Source of the DNA: Calditrichota bacterium
Lineage (GTDB): Bacteria; CLD3
DNA: 64,000 nucleotides
NCBI GenBank assembly: GCA_008501735.1
Contig: QQUF01000045.1
Location: 62,001-126,000, forward strand
Direction of reading: 5' to 3'
Shown: positions 24,662-32,345 of the stretch, in pieces
Numbering within the stretch: position 1 is the first letter of the stretch
Layout: each line of letters begins with the position of its first letter
Made by a program: the position numbers and the translations under genes
Notes under the pieces: generated by a model
Told to the model about the DNA's origin: nothing
Seen by the model: only the letters and a program-made list of their open reading frames with translations
The model's database searches: none

Positions 24662-27091
24662 TTATGCAACTTTCCTATCGTACAAATGTCTTTGAAATTC
24701 TAAGAATAATGACCTAATGTTTGAGATTTCACCAAGTTTTTCTTTAGCATCTTCGATGGAATTGTATTTATTTTTAAGTAAAATCGGCAATTTATCTTGG
24801 TCTAACTCCTCAACACCAATTTCAACATACTTACTCAAGACAAAATCTATAAATTCTTTTTGTTTGTCATCAAGCAAAGCAAAAATCATAGCTTTTGCCC
24901 TTATAACTCTCTCTTCTCTTGTTATTGGTTTTATTTCACTGTTAAAAACATATTCCAAGACATCGAATAAATCACTTTTTTCCGCTTCGATTAAACTCTT
25001 AAGAGTTTCTAATTCAGTTATTCCAAATCCTGCTTCTTCCAATTTTTCAAGTAAGGTTTTCCTTGTTATCGGATTACTCCACAAAGTTCGTAATTCTTCT
25101 TCGTCTTTGAACAAATTCGGAAGTTCCCCAAATAAGTTATTCAAAAAGTCTTCGGCTGAAATCGGTCTTCCGTCTGCACTCCAAAATGAAGTTGAAGTAA
25201 TGTGCTGAATTTGTCTTTCTTTACCGTCTCGAAGTTTTATTTTTACCTTCCTAATACAAATGCAAGGAGTTAGTCCACATTTTTTACAAGGTTTTTTCGG
25301 GCAAATACAAGGTCGCTTCTCACAAACTTCACAAAGTTTTGGTTCAGCTTTTTCACAAATGCAAATTGTTTCACCACAATCTTCACAAGGTTCAGATTCA
25401 ATTGGTTCTCCGTCCCATTCTGGGTCAACAAAGTGATGATAAGCTCCGACAAAGTCGTAAATCGTGAAGTAGTCTTTTCCTTCAAATAATCTTGTTCCTC
25501 TTCCAATAATTTGTTTAAACTCGATCATTGTTTTGATTGGTCGGAGTAAAACAATATTCCGAATGTTTCTTGCATCAACTCCTGTGGAAAGTTTTTGTGA
25601 AGTCGTTAAAATTGTTGGAAGCGTTTTTTCGTTGTCCTGAAATTCACGTAAAAATTGTTCTCCAATTTCTTTGTCATTCGCTGTTACTCTAACACAGTAG
25701 TTAGCGGCTTTGCTTGATTTTAATTGATTTACAAAATCTCGTATTAATGCAGCGTGAGCTTGGTTTGCACAAAAAATAATCGCTTTTTCTTTTTGATTAA
25801 CCTGATTCAAAAGTATTTCAACTCGATTTTTCTCACGTTCTTTAATTTCAATTTTACGATTAAAATCTGCTTCCTCGTAAATTTTACCTTCTTCTACTTC
25901 ACCTTCAAGAACGTCGTCATCGTTTGTGTAAACGTATTCGTCAAGAGTCGTTTTAATTCTTTTGACTTTAAAAGGTGTTAGAAATCCATCGTTGATTCCT
26001 TCTTTAAGCGAGTAAGTATAAACTGCATCTCCAAAATATTTGTAAGTGTCAACATTTTCGCTTCTTTTTGGAGTCGCAGTTAAACCAAGTTGAACAGCAG
26101 GTGAAAAATAATCTAAAATTTGTCGCCAATTTCCTTCGTCATTCGCTCCACCTCTGTGGCATTCGTCAATAATTATGAAATCAAAAAAATCCTTTGGGTA
26201 ATCTCCAAAATAATATTTCGGGTTTCCGCTTTCGTCTTTGCCACTCATAAAAGTTTGGAAAATTGTAAAAAAGATGCTTCCGTTTGTCGGAACTTTCCCT
26301 CTTTTTTTTATTTCGTTTGGTCTGATTCGAATCATTGCATCTTCGGGGAAAGATGAAAATGAATTAAATGCTTGGTCTGCCAAAACATTTCTGTCCGCCA
26401 AGAATAAAATTCTTGGTTGTCTTTTTCCGTCTCGGTTCAAGTTCCAACGAGTTTGAAAAAGTTTCCAAGAAATCTGAAAAGCGATAGCTGTTTTACCTGT
26501 TCCTGTTGCAAGTGTAAGTAAAATTCTTTCTTGCCCTTTGGCAACTGCTTCAAGAGTTTTCCGAACTGCAATTTCTTGGTAAAACCTAAGTTTCCAAGTT
26601 CCGCTTTTATCTTCGAAAGGGACGTTTAAAAAAGTTTCAAGCCAATTTAAGTCTAAAGAACTTTTTGATTTCTCAAGTTCAGATTTTTTAGGAGTCGGAT
26701 AAGTTTTCTCCCAAAGTTCTTGAGGTGAGAAGAAATCTGAAACCAAACCTTCTTCGCCTGTTTCCATACAAATCTGGTAAATTTCTTTTCCATTTGTGGA
26801 ATATGTGTAACCTACATTTAATTTCTCTGCGTACTGTTTTGCTTGTGCAACTCCTTCGCCGACTTCCAAATTTTCACTTTTGGCTTCTACGACTGCAAGT
26901 TTGATTCCTTTGTAAACCAAAATGTAATCGGCAATCAATGGCTTTTTCCTTTTTCCACCAACTTGGATTCTCCCGTCTGTAATTTTACAAACATCTCTTT
27001 CACGAAGAATTTTGGAACCTTCGACAATTCCCCAACCACAAGATTTTAATTTTGGGTCGATTAATTCAGCTCTTGTTTCGGCTTCATTCAT
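24662..27091 (-). CDS. hsdR: Type I restriction enzyme subunit R (EcoEI/EcoAI type)
   Basis: In this 809-residue protein, the N-terminal nuclease domain has Asp55 ... Glu69-Ala-Lys71 (D...ExK). The translocase has Walker A TGTGKT near 196, motif II DECHRG, motif III LTATPKR and motif VI QIIGRGTR. A cysteine-rich insert with three C-x2-C...C-x-C units (about 593-640) precedes the EcoEI_R_C domain (HITSTSFWSADGRPIS onward). The subunit translocates DNA and cuts it when target sites are unmethylated. It is the last gene of hsdM-hsdS-RAYT-hsdR, and its ATG overlaps the stop of the RAYT gene by 8 bases. Confidence 0.95.
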   Translation of the reverse strand: MNEAETRAELIDPKLKSCGWGIVEGSKILRERDVCKITDGRIQVGGKRKKPLIADYILVYKGIKLAVVEAKSENLEVGEGVAQAKQYAEKLNVGYTYSTNGKEIYQICMETGEEGLVSDFFSPQELWEKTYPTPKKSELEKSKSSLDLNWLETFLNVPFEDKSGTWKLRFYQEIAVRKTLEAVAKGQERILLTLATGTGKTAIAFQISWKLFQTRWNLNRDGKRQPRILFLADRNVLADQAFNSFSSFPEDAMIRIRPNEIKKRGKVPTNGSIFFTIFQTFMSGKDESGNPKYYFGDYPKDFFDFIIIDECHRGGANDEGNWRQILDYFSPAVQLGLTATPKRSENVDTYKYFGDAVYTYSLKEGINDGFLTPFKVKRIKTTLDEYVYTNDDDVLEGEVEEGKIYEEADFNRKIEIKEREKNRVEILLNQVNQKEKAIIFCANQAHAALIRDFVNQLKSSKAANYCVRVTANDKEIGEQFLREFQDNEKTLPTILTTSQKLSTGVDARNIRNIVLLRPIKTMIEFKQIIGRGTRLFEGKDYFTIYDFVGAYHHFVDPEWDGEPIESEPCEDCGETICICEKAEPKLCEVCEKRPCICPKKPCKKCGLTPCICIRKVKIKLRDGKERQIQHITSTSFWSADGRPISAEDFLNNLFGELPNLFKDEEELRTLWSNPITRKTLLEKLEEAGFGITELETLKSLIEAEKSDLFDVLEYVFNSEIKPITREERVIRAKAMIFALLDDKQKEFIDFVLSKYVEIGVEELDQDKLPILLKNKYNSIEDAKEKLGEISNIRSLFLEFQRHLYDRKVA

Positions 27092-28043
27092 AATTATAAA
27101 ATCTATCCTCTTTCCAATTTTGTGGATTTCTTAAAATATATTCTGAAATTACTTCGAATGAATTTTGATTTCGGATAATATTTTCCCAATAATTTCGTTG
27201 CCATACTCTTCGGTCAAAAGGTTTCCAATTTTTATTTTCAACACCTTTAATGTATTCAACGGTTGTAATCGATTTAAATGCACCAATCATTTCACCAACC
27301 GTTTTGTTTTTTGGGGAAACCATTTTTTGGGAAATCGTTTTGACGTTGTTTTGGGCAACCACAAGGGTTGCCTTTACGTTGTTGTTTGATTCGGGTTTAT
27401 CGTTTGGGTCAACGTTTACGTTTGATTCGTTTTCCGTTTCATTTTCCGTTTCCGTTACGTTTTCCGTAGGGGCAAACCCTTGTGGTTGCCCTTTTCCCAT
27501 TGCGTTTTCATCATTTTTTGCATTTGCGTTGTTTTCAGAAATCGTTTCGATATTGTTTTGGGCAATCGTTTCGATATTGTTTTGGGCAATCGTTTCGATA
27601 TTGTTTTGGGCAACCACAAGGGTTGCCCTTACGTTGATGTTTGATTCGGGTTTATCGTTTGGGACAACGTTTACGTTTGATTCATTTTCCGTTTCCGTTA
27701 CGTTTCCCGTTTCCGTTTCGTTTTCCGTATGGGCAAACCCTTGTGGTTGCCCTTTTCCTGTTTCGTTTTCGTTTTTGATTTCTAAGATTGCGTGAAAATG
27801 GTTTGGCATAATTATAAATTCGTGCAAAATTGTATTTTTAAAACGTTCGGTAATTTTTAACCATTCAGATTCAATCATTAATCCTGCGTCATTTAAAATC
27901 ATTTTTCCATCTTCTATTTTTCCAAATAAATGCAATCTGTTTTGGCAACAAATTGTTATAAAATAAAATCCATTTTGTGAATAATCATAGCCTTTTAATC
28001 GAATTGACCTGCGATGATGAATATTTGGATTGTATTTTGACAT
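27084..28043 (-). CDS. REP-associated tyrosine transposase (RAYT) with a translated REP-rich insert
   Basis: This 319-residue protein is of the Y1/IS200-like RAYT class. Residues 1-90 hold the first half of the catalytic fold, with IIMPNHFHAI and the metal-binding His82-x-His84. Residues 242-319 hold the second half, with FDRRVWQRNYWENIIR (catalytic Tyr probably Tyr285) and EYILRNPQNW. RAYTs usually have about 150-220 residues. The extra length, about 92-240, is an Asn/Glu/Thr-rich repeat insert. In it GKGQPQGFA (96-104, 183-191) and ATLVVAQNN (140-148, 225-233) are translated REP palindromes, and NNIETIAQ repeats three times. RAYTs cut and join single-stranded REP DNA. The start lies 5 bp after hsdS and the stop overlaps hsdR. 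Confidence 0.92.
   Translation of the reverse strand: MSKYNPNIHHRRSIRLKGYDYSQNGFYFITICCQNRLHLFGKIEDGKMILNDAGLMIESEWLKITERFKNTILHEFIIMPNHFHAILEIKNENETGKGQPQGFAHTENETETGNVTETENESNVNVVPNDKPESNINVRATLVVAQNNIETIAQNNIETIAQNNIETISENNANAKNDENAMGKGQPQGFAPTENVTETENETENESNVNVDPNDKPESNNNVKATLVVAQNNVKTISQKMVSPKNKTVGEMIGAFKSITTVEYIKGVENKNWKPFDRRVWQRNYWENIIRNQNSFEVISEYILRNPQNWKEDRFYNYE
27353..27372. repeat. REP palindrome inside the RAYT gene, copy 2
   Basis: Palindrome GGGCAACC-acaag-GGTTGCC within the RAYT reading frame, translated on the minus strand as ATLVVAQ (residues about 225-231). It has the opposite orientation to copies 3 and 5. Confidence 0.85.
27470..27491. repeat. REP palindrome inside the RAYT gene, copy 3
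   Basis: Arms GGGCAAACC and GGTTGCCC around CTTGT, read on the minus strand as GQPQGFA (about 185-191). It has the one-base bulge (extra A) seen in many copies here. Confidence 0.85.
27541..27612. repeat. 24-bp tandem repeat, three copies, coding
   Basis: Three exact 24-bp units start at 27541, 27565 and 27589. On the minus strand they encode NNIETIAQ three times. The last unit runs into REP copy 4, so the unit probably arose by slippage from a REP flank. Confidence 0.9.
27608..27628. repeat. REP palindrome inside the RAYT gene, copy 4
   Basis: Perfect GGGCAACC / GGTTGCCC arms with ACAAG loop, read as ATLVVAQ (about 140-146) in the transposase. Paired with copy 5 it forms the second of two tandem coding units. 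Confidence 0.85.
27731..27752. repeat. REP palindrome inside the RAYT gene, copy 5
   Basis: GGGCAAACC / GGTTGCCC arms around CTTGT, read on the minus strand as GQPQGFA (about 98-104), at the N-terminal edge of the insert. Confidence 0.85.
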
Positions 28044-28048
28044 AAAAA

Positions 28049-29212
28049 TTATAACTCACCGTTAAAGGCTTTTTGTAAAATCGATTTTTTCAACTCTTCA
28101 AAATCTTCTATTTTTTTCTGATAAATTGATTCTAATTTTTTCGTCTCGGCTGAAAGAGATTCTAATTTTTCAACAATTTTTTGTTGCCTTTGGATTGAAG
28201 GACAATAAAATGAATATTTGAATAGATGATTTCGATTTACTTTTGGCATTCCTGCTCTTTGCGAACCTTCAATTGCATATTCAGTAAATTTTATTGTAAA
28301 AAACAAATAATATAAAAAACTTTGTGTAATTTCTTTATTTATTGGAGATAAAGGATAAATATCTGCACTACAAAGTCCCTCAAAGTCACATTTCACAATT
28401 TTCATTAAGTTTGGACGTATTTTACTATAAAGTACCATTCTTTCATCAAATAAAAACTTCCCTGAAATAATATTCTCTTCTTTTGCTGTTTTTAATTTTT
28501 TTATGGTTCCTTTTTTTGACTCAATATTACCAGCACCAATATGGAGGAAGTTTTGATATTGAGGTTTTTTAGGGTCTATTAACTTAGAAATTATTCTGCA
28601 AACTTCTCCCAACTTCTTCTCTTCCCAATCTCCACTTTTGTTTTCAAAAATTCCGTTTAGGTAGCTCTCGAAAAGCTCTTTGGCATTTTTCAGGTTTTGT
28701 TCGGCATTTGCTTTGGCTTTGTCAATTGCGGAAAAGACTTTGTCTAAAATCTCAACGATTCGCTTCTGCTCCGAAAGTGGCGGAATTAAAATAGGAAAAT
28801 TAAATATGTCATTTTTGCTAAATCCATTTTGAGCTGAACGAGATGCAACATTTTTTAAACGCTTTTGAAAATCAACAGAATTAAAATAAAAGTATAAATA
28901 TCTTTTATTCAATATTTCCTCATTTGGAATTGATTTCATGACTGCAACATTATATGCTCCTTTTTTTTCCACTAAAACTTTCCCCACTGAAGCTCCATAA
29001 CGACCCAATAAAATGTCACTTTCATTACAATATCTATTTTTTGTCGATTCTGGAATAAAAGTTAAGTGTTTATTACTTTTAAAATCTCTAATTTGTAAAA
29101 ACCTTACATAGTTTTCTCTTGGTTCATAAATGAACTCGCTTTTAGGAGGTTGTGAACCTCCTTGAAATTGGCAAACTTCACCTAATTTTTTTATCTCCCA
29201 ACCTTTTTTCAT
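28049..29212 (-). CDS. hsdS: Type I restriction enzyme specificity subunit
   Basis: The product has 387 residues from the ATG at 29212, whose ATGA overlaps the hsdM stop; the TTG at 29222-29224 is less likely. It contains two target-recognition domains, each followed by a conserved helix: PPLSEQKRIVEILDKVFSAID near 145-165 and CPSIQRQQKIVEKLESL near 340-356. The first domain opens with GWEIKKLGEVCQFQGG and the second with DWEEKKLGEVCRIISK. HsdS sets the bipartite DNA target of the methylase and restriction complexes. The recognised sequence cannot be predicted. The RAYT start follows 5 bp after its stop. Confidence 0.95.
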   Translation of the reverse strand: MKKGWEIKKLGEVCQFQGGSQPPKSEFIYEPRENYVRFLQIRDFKSNKHLTFIPESTKNRYCNESDILLGRYGASVGKVLVEKKGAYNVAVMKSIPNEEILNKRYLYFYFNSVDFQKRLKNVASRSAQNGFSKNDIFNFPILIPPLSEQKRIVEILDKVFSAIDKAKANAEQNLKNAKELFESYLNGIFENKSGDWEEKKLGEVCRIISKLIDPKKPQYQNFLHIGAGNIESKKGTIKKLKTAKEENIISGKFLFDERMVLYSKIRPNLMKIVKCDFEGLCSADIYPLSPINKEITQSFLYYLFFTIKFTEYAIEGSQRAGMPKVNRNHLFKYSFYCPSIQRQQKIVEKLESLSAETKKLESIYQKKIEDFEELKKSILQKAFNGEL

Positions 29213-30660
29213 ACCATTTCCCAAATCGAATTTAAAATTGTTTCGCTTTCTTTGTCTAATTCTGCCATTTCTTTAAGGATTTCTTTTGGTTCTCTTAAAG
29301 GTGCTTCTTCGGGAGTGTTAGGATTTTTAACCGAAAGGTCAAAAGTGCTTTGGTCAATGTCTTTGATTTTTACACTCCAAGAGTTTTCACTTTCGGCATT
29401 TGTTTTTTGCAGTTTAACAAATTCCGCCAAATCATTTTCATTCAAAGGATTTGTTTTCCCCAAGTTCCTTTCCAAGTTCAGTTGGTAAAACCAAACTTTC
29501 TTAGTCGGACTACCTTTTTCAAAAAACAAAACAATTGTTTTAACTCCTGCACCAGTGAAAGTTCCACCGGGCAAATCCAAAACAGTGTGTAAATTACAGT
29601 CTTCCAAAAGTTTTTTTCTAATTGAAACGGTTGCGTTGTCGGTGTTACTTAGAAAAGTGTTTTTTATTACAACTCCTGCTTTTCCGCCTGCTTTCAGAAT
29701 TTTTATAAAATGTTGCAAAAACAAAGAAGCGGTTTCGCCTGTTTTGATTGGAAAATTTTGCTGAACTTCTGCACGTTCTTTCCCACCAAAAGGAGGATTT
29801 GCCAAAATAACATCGTAACGGTCTTTCTCTTGAATGTCAGAAATATTTTCAGTTAGTGTGTTTGTGTGAACAATGTTTGGAGCTTCGATTCCGTGTAAAA
29901 TCAAATTCATAATTCCGATAACGTAAGCCAAAGACTTCTTTTCTTTGCCGTAAAAAGTCCTTTTTTGCAAAGTCTCGGAATCGACTGACGAAAGATTTTT
30001 GCTATTTTTGAGAAATTCAAAAGCTTCCACCAAAAATCCAGCAGAACCGACAGCACCGTCATAAATTGTATTTCCTATTTCGGGAGCAACAACTTTTACA
30101 ATTGTTTTAATGAGAGGTCTTGGAGTGTAATATTCTCCTCCATTTCGTCCTGCATTTCCCATATTTTTAATTTTGCTTTCATAAAGATGGCTCATTTCGT
30201 GCTTTTCTTTATGCGTTCTAAAACGAAGTTCGTCAATCAGGTTCACAACTTCACGAAGATTGTAACCGCTTTGCACTCTGTTTTTCAATTCACCAAAAAT
30301 CTCACCGATTTTGTATTCGATTGTGTCAGCATTTTCGGCATTAGTTTTAAACTTTTTCAAGTAAGGAAAAAGCTCGTTATTCACAAAATTAATTAGGTCA
30401 TCACCTGACAAAGCATTGTGGTCAATTTTTCCATTTTCGAGTTTCGGAGCCGCCCATTTTTCCCATTGAAATTCAGAGTCAATGAATTTTGTGTAAGTCT
30501 TTCCTGTTAGCTCCGCTTCATTAATTTTATCTTTTTCCAAATCGTCCAAATACTTTAGAAAAAGAATCCAAGAAGTCTGTTCGATGTAATCTAACTCGCT
30601 TCCACAACCTGCATCTTTGTGCAAAATGTCATCGATATTTTTAAAAGTCTGTTCAAACAT
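29209..30660 (-). CDS. hsdM: Type I restriction-modification DNA methyltransferase subunit
   Basis: This 483-residue N6-adenine methylase has the N-terminal HsdM_N helical domain (about 1-140), then GRNGGEYYTPRPLIK, the SAM site YDGAVGSAGFLVEAF and catalytic motif IV ANPPFGG near 294-300. With HsdS it methylates the host target. The gene starts the operon hsdM-hsdS-RAYT-hsdR, and three tandem palindromic repeats lie just upstream of its ATG. Motif I reads G-A-V-G-S-A-G where D-P-x-C-G-S-G is usual, so the first Asp-Pro-Ala/Thr-Cys pattern is altered. Confidence 0.95.
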   Translation of the reverse strand: MFEQTFKNIDDILHKDAGCGSELDYIEQTSWILFLKYLDDLEKDKINEAELTGKTYTKFIDSEFQWEKWAAPKLENGKIDHNALSGDDLINFVNNELFPYLKKFKTNAENADTIEYKIGEIFGELKNRVQSGYNLREVVNLIDELRFRTHKEKHEMSHLYESKIKNMGNAGRNGGEYYTPRPLIKTIVKVVAPEIGNTIYDGAVGSAGFLVEAFEFLKNSKNLSSVDSETLQKRTFYGKEKKSLAYVIGIMNLILHGIEAPNIVHTNTLTENISDIQEKDRYDVILANPPFGGKERAEVQQNFPIKTGETASLFLQHFIKILKAGGKAGVVIKNTFLSNTDNATVSIRKKLLEDCNLHTVLDLPGGTFTGAGVKTIVLFFEKGSPTKKVWFYQLNLERNLGKTNPLNENDLAEFVKLQKTNAESENSWSVKIKDIDQSTFDLSVKNPNTPEEAPLREPKEILKEMAELDKESETILNSIWEMV

Positions 30661-30671
30661 TAATTTTGTCC

Positions 30672-30766
30672 TTTTTTAAGAGGGAAACCACAAAGGTTTG
30701 CTTTTTTTTAAGAGGGAAACCACAAAGGTTTGCTTTTTTTTAAGAGGGAAACCACAAGGGTTTGCC
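30672..30766. repeat. Three tandem REP-like palindromes, 32-bp period, upstream of hsdM
   Basis: Units with AAGAGGGAAACC start at 30678, 30710 and 30742. Each contains GGGAAACC-acaaR-GGTTTGC, a weaker palindrome of the REP type, joined by T-runs. They lie 12-100 bp before the hsdM ATG, in the position of its promoter or leader. Confidence 0.85.
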
Positions 30767-30808
30767 CTTACTTTTTGCTTACACTTTGTAATTTGCACTT
30801 TTTTATTA

Positions 30809-30828
30809 GGTATCCACAAGGGTTACCC
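30809..30828. repeat. Degenerate REP palindrome
   Basis: GGTATCC-acaag-GGTTACCC keeps the ACAAG loop but has mismatches in the arms. It lies between hsdM and fic. Confidence 0.6.
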
Positions 30829-30896
30829 ATTACAACTACAACTTTACTTGCTTTGTAAGAATATTACATTTTCAGCACACTTTTACTTCTTTGTAT

Positions 30897-30918
30897 GGGC
30901 AAACCCTTGTGGTTGCCC
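30897..30918. repeat. REP palindrome between hsdM and fic
   Basis: GGGCAAACC / GGTTGCCC arms around CTTGT, the same form as coding copies 3 and 5. Apart from the REP copies, 30767-31012 holds no gene I can support. Confidence 0.85.
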
Positions 30919-30953
30919 CGAAAGCATAAAGCTACAAAATTATCCCTTTGTAC

Positions 30954-30974
30954 GGGCAAATCCTTGTGGTTGCC
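30954..30974. repeat. REP palindrome next to fic
   Basis: GGGCAAATCC-ttgt-GGTTGCC, one arm mutated. It lies about 40 bp past the fic stop on the minus strand, where a terminator-like RNA hairpin would be expected. Confidence 0.75.
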
Positions 30975-31012
30975 AAATTTATAAATATCTCAACTTCTGA
31001 GTATTTACATTC

Positions 31013-32086
31013 TTAATTCTTCTTCAAAATTTCAATCAATTCAATATTCACGTAAATCGTTTCTCTTCCAATTTTTTGCGATTCTAAAATCCCGATTTCT
31101 TCCAAAGTTTTCAAATACCTTGACGCTGCTTTTCTTTCAACTCCAAGTTTTTGGACTACGAACTCAATTTTGGAATACGGATTTTCAAACAGCAACTCAA
31201 TTAGTTCTTTTCGGTAAACTTTATTCGCTTCTGCTTGTGCAAGCTCAATTGTCTTTTCTAACAAAATTCTAATTGAATTTATCTTTTCAATTGTCCTAAG
31301 AGACGTTATTTCAACCGCTTTTAAAATGTATAAAATCCACTCTTCCCACTCATCTTCTTTGTTGACTTTGCTCAAAAGTTCGTAGTATTTGGCTTTGTTT
31401 TCATTAATGTAAGAGCTTAGATAAAGTATTGGATTGTCTAACATCTCGTTAATGATTAAATATAAAATGTTTAAGATTCTACCTGTTCTACCATTCCCAT
31501 CATAAAATAGGTGAATACTCTCAAATTGAAAATGTAAAATCGCTAAGTTAATCAGTGGAGACAAATCACTTTTCTGCAAATTAAAATGTTCTAAGAAATT
31601 TGAAAGTAAATCCAAGATTTCTTTTTTGTCTTGTGGCGGTGTGTAAACAACTTCTCCAGTTTTATCATTTTTCAACACAGTTCCCGCAACGCTTCTAATT
31701 CCTGCATCATTTTCGACAATTGTATTTTGTAATTTTTCAATATCGCTTAATCTCAAAAATCCTTGTTTTTGGATAATTTCATAACCTAAGAAAATTGCTT
31801 TTCTGTAGTTAATGACTTCTTTGATTTCTGTCGAATGATTGCTGTTTGTCGAAAGAGCCTTATAAAGTTCGTCTTGAGTTGTGATTATATTTTCAATTTC
31901 TGAACTGTCTTTTGCTTCTTGCAAAGCGACTGCATTAACTAGCATTGACTGATTCGGAATTGTTTTCGCAATTCCTTTTAACTCTCCCAAAACTTTTGAC
32001 GTTTTGCTTAATTGGCGTAAAATTTTAATCGTTTCGACTTCTTCACGCTTTGGAGGCAGTTTTTCTAATTTTTTGATGTGGTGCAT
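31013..32086 (-). CDS. Fic-domain protein with N-terminal inhibitory helix and winged helix
   Basis: The 357-residue protein has the Fic catalytic motif HLFYDGNGRTGR from His191, where Leu replaces the usual Pro (HPFx). An inhibitory motif S-x-x-x-E-N (Ser61...Glu65-Asn66, in SSEIEN) lies before the Fic core, making it a class II Fic with built-in autoinhibition. A winged helix-turn-helix (about 285-355) ends the protein. Fic enzymes AMP-ylate protein hydroxyls. The target is unknown, and no small antitoxin gene is adjacent, which fits self-inhibition. It sits beside the restriction operon but is separated from it by REP repeats. Confidence 0.92.
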   Translation of the reverse strand: MHHIKKLEKLPPKREEVETIKILRQLSKTSKVLGELKGIAKTIPNQSMLVNAVALQEAKDSSEIENIITTQDELYKALSTNSNHSTEIKEVINYRKAIFLGYEIIQKQGFLRLSDIEKLQNTIVENDAGIRSVAGTVLKNDKTGEVVYTPPQDKKEILDLLSNFLEHFNLQKSDLSPLINLAILHFQFESIHLFYDGNGRTGRILNILYLIINEMLDNPILYLSSYINENKAKYYELLSKVNKEDEWEEWILYILKAVEITSLRTIEKINSIRILLEKTIELAQAEANKVYRKELIELLFENPYSKIEFVVQKLGVERKAASRYLKTLEEIGILESQKIGRETIYVNIELIEILKKN

Positions 32087-32227
32087 TTTGTCGCATATTT
32101 ATTTAACGTGTACCAATTTTTACAAAAACGGTACGAGTAAAATACGACAGCAAGACCTTAAAACAAATTTTAAAATCAAAAATGATGTCTGTTAAGAAAA
32201 TTGAGAAATCTTTACAAACAAATGCAC

Positions 32228-32264
32228 CTCTGTAAAGAAAATCAATTTTTCTTTACAGAGTTTT
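32228..32264. other. Perfect 14-bp inverted repeat upstream of fic
   Basis: Arms CTCTGTAAAGAAAA (32228-32241) and TTTTCTTTACAGAG (32247-32260) with a 5-base loop, followed by TTTTC on the plus strand. No plus-strand gene ends here. It lies 140 bp upstream of the fic ATG and between fic and the GyrI-like gene, so it may be an operator or a terminator-like element. The rest of 32087-32345 holds only a REP copy. Confidence 0.6.
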
Positions 32265-32290
32265 CTAAGTAGCTTGGAAAATCTTCGTAC

Positions 32291-32312
32291 TGGCAAACCC
32301 TTGTGGTTGCCA
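32291..32312. repeat. REP palindrome between fic and the GyrI-like gene
   Basis: TGGCAAACC-cttgt-GGTTGCCA: a REP with both outer bases changed in a compensating way, keeping the stem. It is the last copy seen in the window. Confidence 0.75.
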
Positions 32313-32345
32313 TTAAAAGCTACAAATTGTCCAAAACCTAAAACT

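Noticed and set aside
27250-27795. 181-residue plus-strand ORF opposite the RAYT gene
   Set aside because: It is the antisense of the repetitive RAYT insert; the catalytic motifs are on the minus strand.
30672-30766. CRISPR-like 32-bp repeats
   Set aside because: Direct tandem palindromes separated only by T-runs; no spacers.
30698-31000. 100-residue plus-strand ORF
   Set aside because: It is made of translated REP repeats (GNPQGFAL-like and PCGCP strings) in intergenic DNA; no independent coding sign.
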